This document shows, in pieces, positions 16,263 to 17,155 of a DNA stretch of 17,155 bases. The DNA lies in contig CALAEU010000076.1 in assembly GCA_937891215.1 (NCBI GenBank), positions 1 through 17,155 of the forward strand. The letters are read 5' to 3'. Numbering within the stretch: the first letter of the stretch is position 1; each line of letters starts with the position of its first letter. Made by a program: the position numbers and the translations under genes. Source of the stretch: an uncultured Clostridia bacterium (GTDB lineage: Bacteria > Bacillota_A > Clostridia > Oscillospirales > Acutalibacteraceae). The notes under the pieces are model-generated. The model did no database searches and was not told where the DNA came from. It worked only from the letters and a program-made list of their open reading frames with translations.

Positions 16263-16317
16263 CAACTATTTTCTTTAATTATTGTCACTTTTTACATTAT
16301 TTATACACTCTATTTTC

Positions 16318-16346
16318 TTGACTTTACTCTCATAGTCATTTATAAT
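16318..16346 (+). promoter_or_regulatory. Promoter of the second MFS transporter gene
   Basis: TTGACT (16318-16323) and TATAAT (16341-16346) are 17 bases apart, giving a leader of about 60 bases to the ATG at 16413. Within the leader, TTTTGCAA occurs at 16359-16366 and again inside a 12-bp palindrome at 16380-16391 (TTTTTGCAAAAA). This may be a regulatory site or only AT-rich sequence. Confidence 0.72.
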
Positions 16347-16412
16347 AAAATAGATATATTTTGCAACGATAATTTGTGATTTTTGCAAAAATAAAAACAA
16401 AGGAGTTTTCTT

Positions 16413-17155
16413 ATGAAAAAAGAAAAAACAATCGCACCCGGTTCTAAACTTTCTGGCAGAATCTGGTTCAATCTTTGCCTTTTTGGCTTTATAGGTCAGG
16501 TGGCCTGGAATCTTGAAAACATGTATTACAACACATTTATGTACAACACTGTTTATGAGGGCGGAACAGTTACAGGTACACTTTCTTCTATGGATGCCAT
16601 AACTTTAATGGTTAATCTTAGTGCCATTGTAGCTGTTCTCACGACATTTATTATGGGTAACCTCTCCGACAAAATGAATAAACGAAAAGTGTTCATTTCT
16701 GTTGGGTATCTCATCTGGGGTGTTATTACCGCTGCTTTTGGCTTCCTTACAAAAGATAATATTTCAGGTGTATTCGGTATAACCGAACCTGCTTTAATTG
16801 TTACTGCAACTGCCATTTCAATTATTGTTATGGACTGCATTATGACTTTTGTAGGTTCAACAAGTAACGACTCCGCTTTCAATGCATGGGTTACTGATGT
16901 TACAACAACTAAAAACCGTGCAACTGCTGAAAGTATTCTTGCTATTCTTCCTATAGCGGCAACTATTATTGTTACTGTTTCTGGTGGATTCATTGAGCCT
17001 CTTGGTGGTGGCGACATCGAGAAAGGCTACACATATTATTTCCTCGGTCTTGGTGCTTTAGTTATTCTTTGCGGTATTATTGGTCTTTTCTCACTTAAAG
17101 ATTCAAGAAGTGGTGAAAAGAAAGTTAATGCAAATTACTGGAAAGATTTAGTTTA
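16413..17155 (+). CDS. MFS transporter, cut by the window end
   Basis: Reading from the ATG at 16413 gives an open frame to the last base, about 247 residues and no stop, so the 3' part is missing. AAAGGAG (16399-16405) lies seven bases upstream. The protein begins MKKEKTIAPGSKLSG and then has hydrophobic segments at about residues 18-36, 62-82, 94-111, 127-148 and 170-191, with a further one near 211-227. GNLSDKMNKRKVF (about 82-94) fits the MFS signature loop between TM2 and TM3 (G-x-L-S-D-R-x-G-R-K-like). The overall style resembles GPH/SLC45-like sugar transporters of clostridia, but the substrate is not readable. It could share substrates with the first transporter, though the two are not close copies in the part visible here. 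Confidence 0.85.
   Translation, partial: MKKEKTIAPGSKLSGRIWFNLCLFGFIGQVAWNLENMYYNTFMYNTVYEGGTVTGTLSSMDAITLMVNLSAIVAVLTTFIMGNLSDKMNKRKVFISVGYLIWGVITAAFGFLTKDNISGVFGITEPALIVTATAISIIVMDCIMTFVGSTSNDSAFNAWVTDVTTTKNRATAESILAILPIAATIIVTVSGGFIEPLGGGDIEKGYTYYFLGLGALVILCGIIGLFSLKDSRSGEKKVNANYWKDLV

Noticed and set aside
16359..16375. Catabolite-response (cre) site in the MFS leader
   Set aside because: TTGCAACGAT resembles half of a cre site but the spacing is one base short and the second half is missing.
16553..17017. 154-residue minus-strand open frame at the right end
   Set aside because: It is antisense to a clear MFS transporter whose plus-strand frame has an SD, a promoter and membrane segments.

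Overview
The window is AT-rich, with strong Shine-Dalgarno sequences, consensus sigma-A-type promoters, dockerin modules and clostridial-type proteins. It most resembles a low-GC anaerobic Firmicute (Bacillota, class Clostridia), such as a gut or rumen Oscillospirales/Lachnospirales relative. That is inference from protein style; no rRNA or marker gene is present to fix the taxon.

Layout. A plus-strand GPH-type (MelB-like) transporter with a very long cytosolic tail opens the window (45-2444). It converges on a minus-strand pair: a secreted alpha/beta-hydrolase-like protein (2991-4775) followed by an Rrf2-family regulator (2534-2959). A 429-bp gap (4776-5204) holds no credible gene. It does hold two adjacent foldback structures: a large inverted repeat whose arms are tandem RTGCTGA heptamers (4868-5091), and a roughly 106-bp imperfect hairpin (5103-5208) that runs into the glpK stop codon. 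Then comes a tight four-gene minus-strand operon, malQ - HAD phosphatase - secreted dockerin protein - glpK (9992 to 5205), with gaps of 2, 22 and 18 bp and one clear promoter. Upstream of it, bounded by its own promoter and terminator, is a 1481-residue secreted protein (10154-14599) made of a duplicated unknown module, helical 71-residue repeats and a C-terminal dockerin. The right end has a radical SAM/SPASM-like enzyme (14795-16195, minus) transcribed away from a second MFS transporter (16413 to the window edge, plus). A perfect 17-bp palindrome sits on the radical SAM promoter.

How the genes may work together (inference). Two sugar-type transporters, MalQ and two dockerin-bearing exported proteins point to a polysaccharide-using anaerobe. 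GlpK, the HAD-IIA phosphatase and the secreted hydrolase could form a glycerol/acyl-ester branch, but nothing here proves it.

Most unusual items: the double foldback at 4868-5208, the duplicated module of the 1481-residue protein, the malQ-HAD-dockerin-glpK operon, and the 282-residue tail on the first transporter. I found no CRISPR array, tRNA, rRNA, transposase or phage gene.
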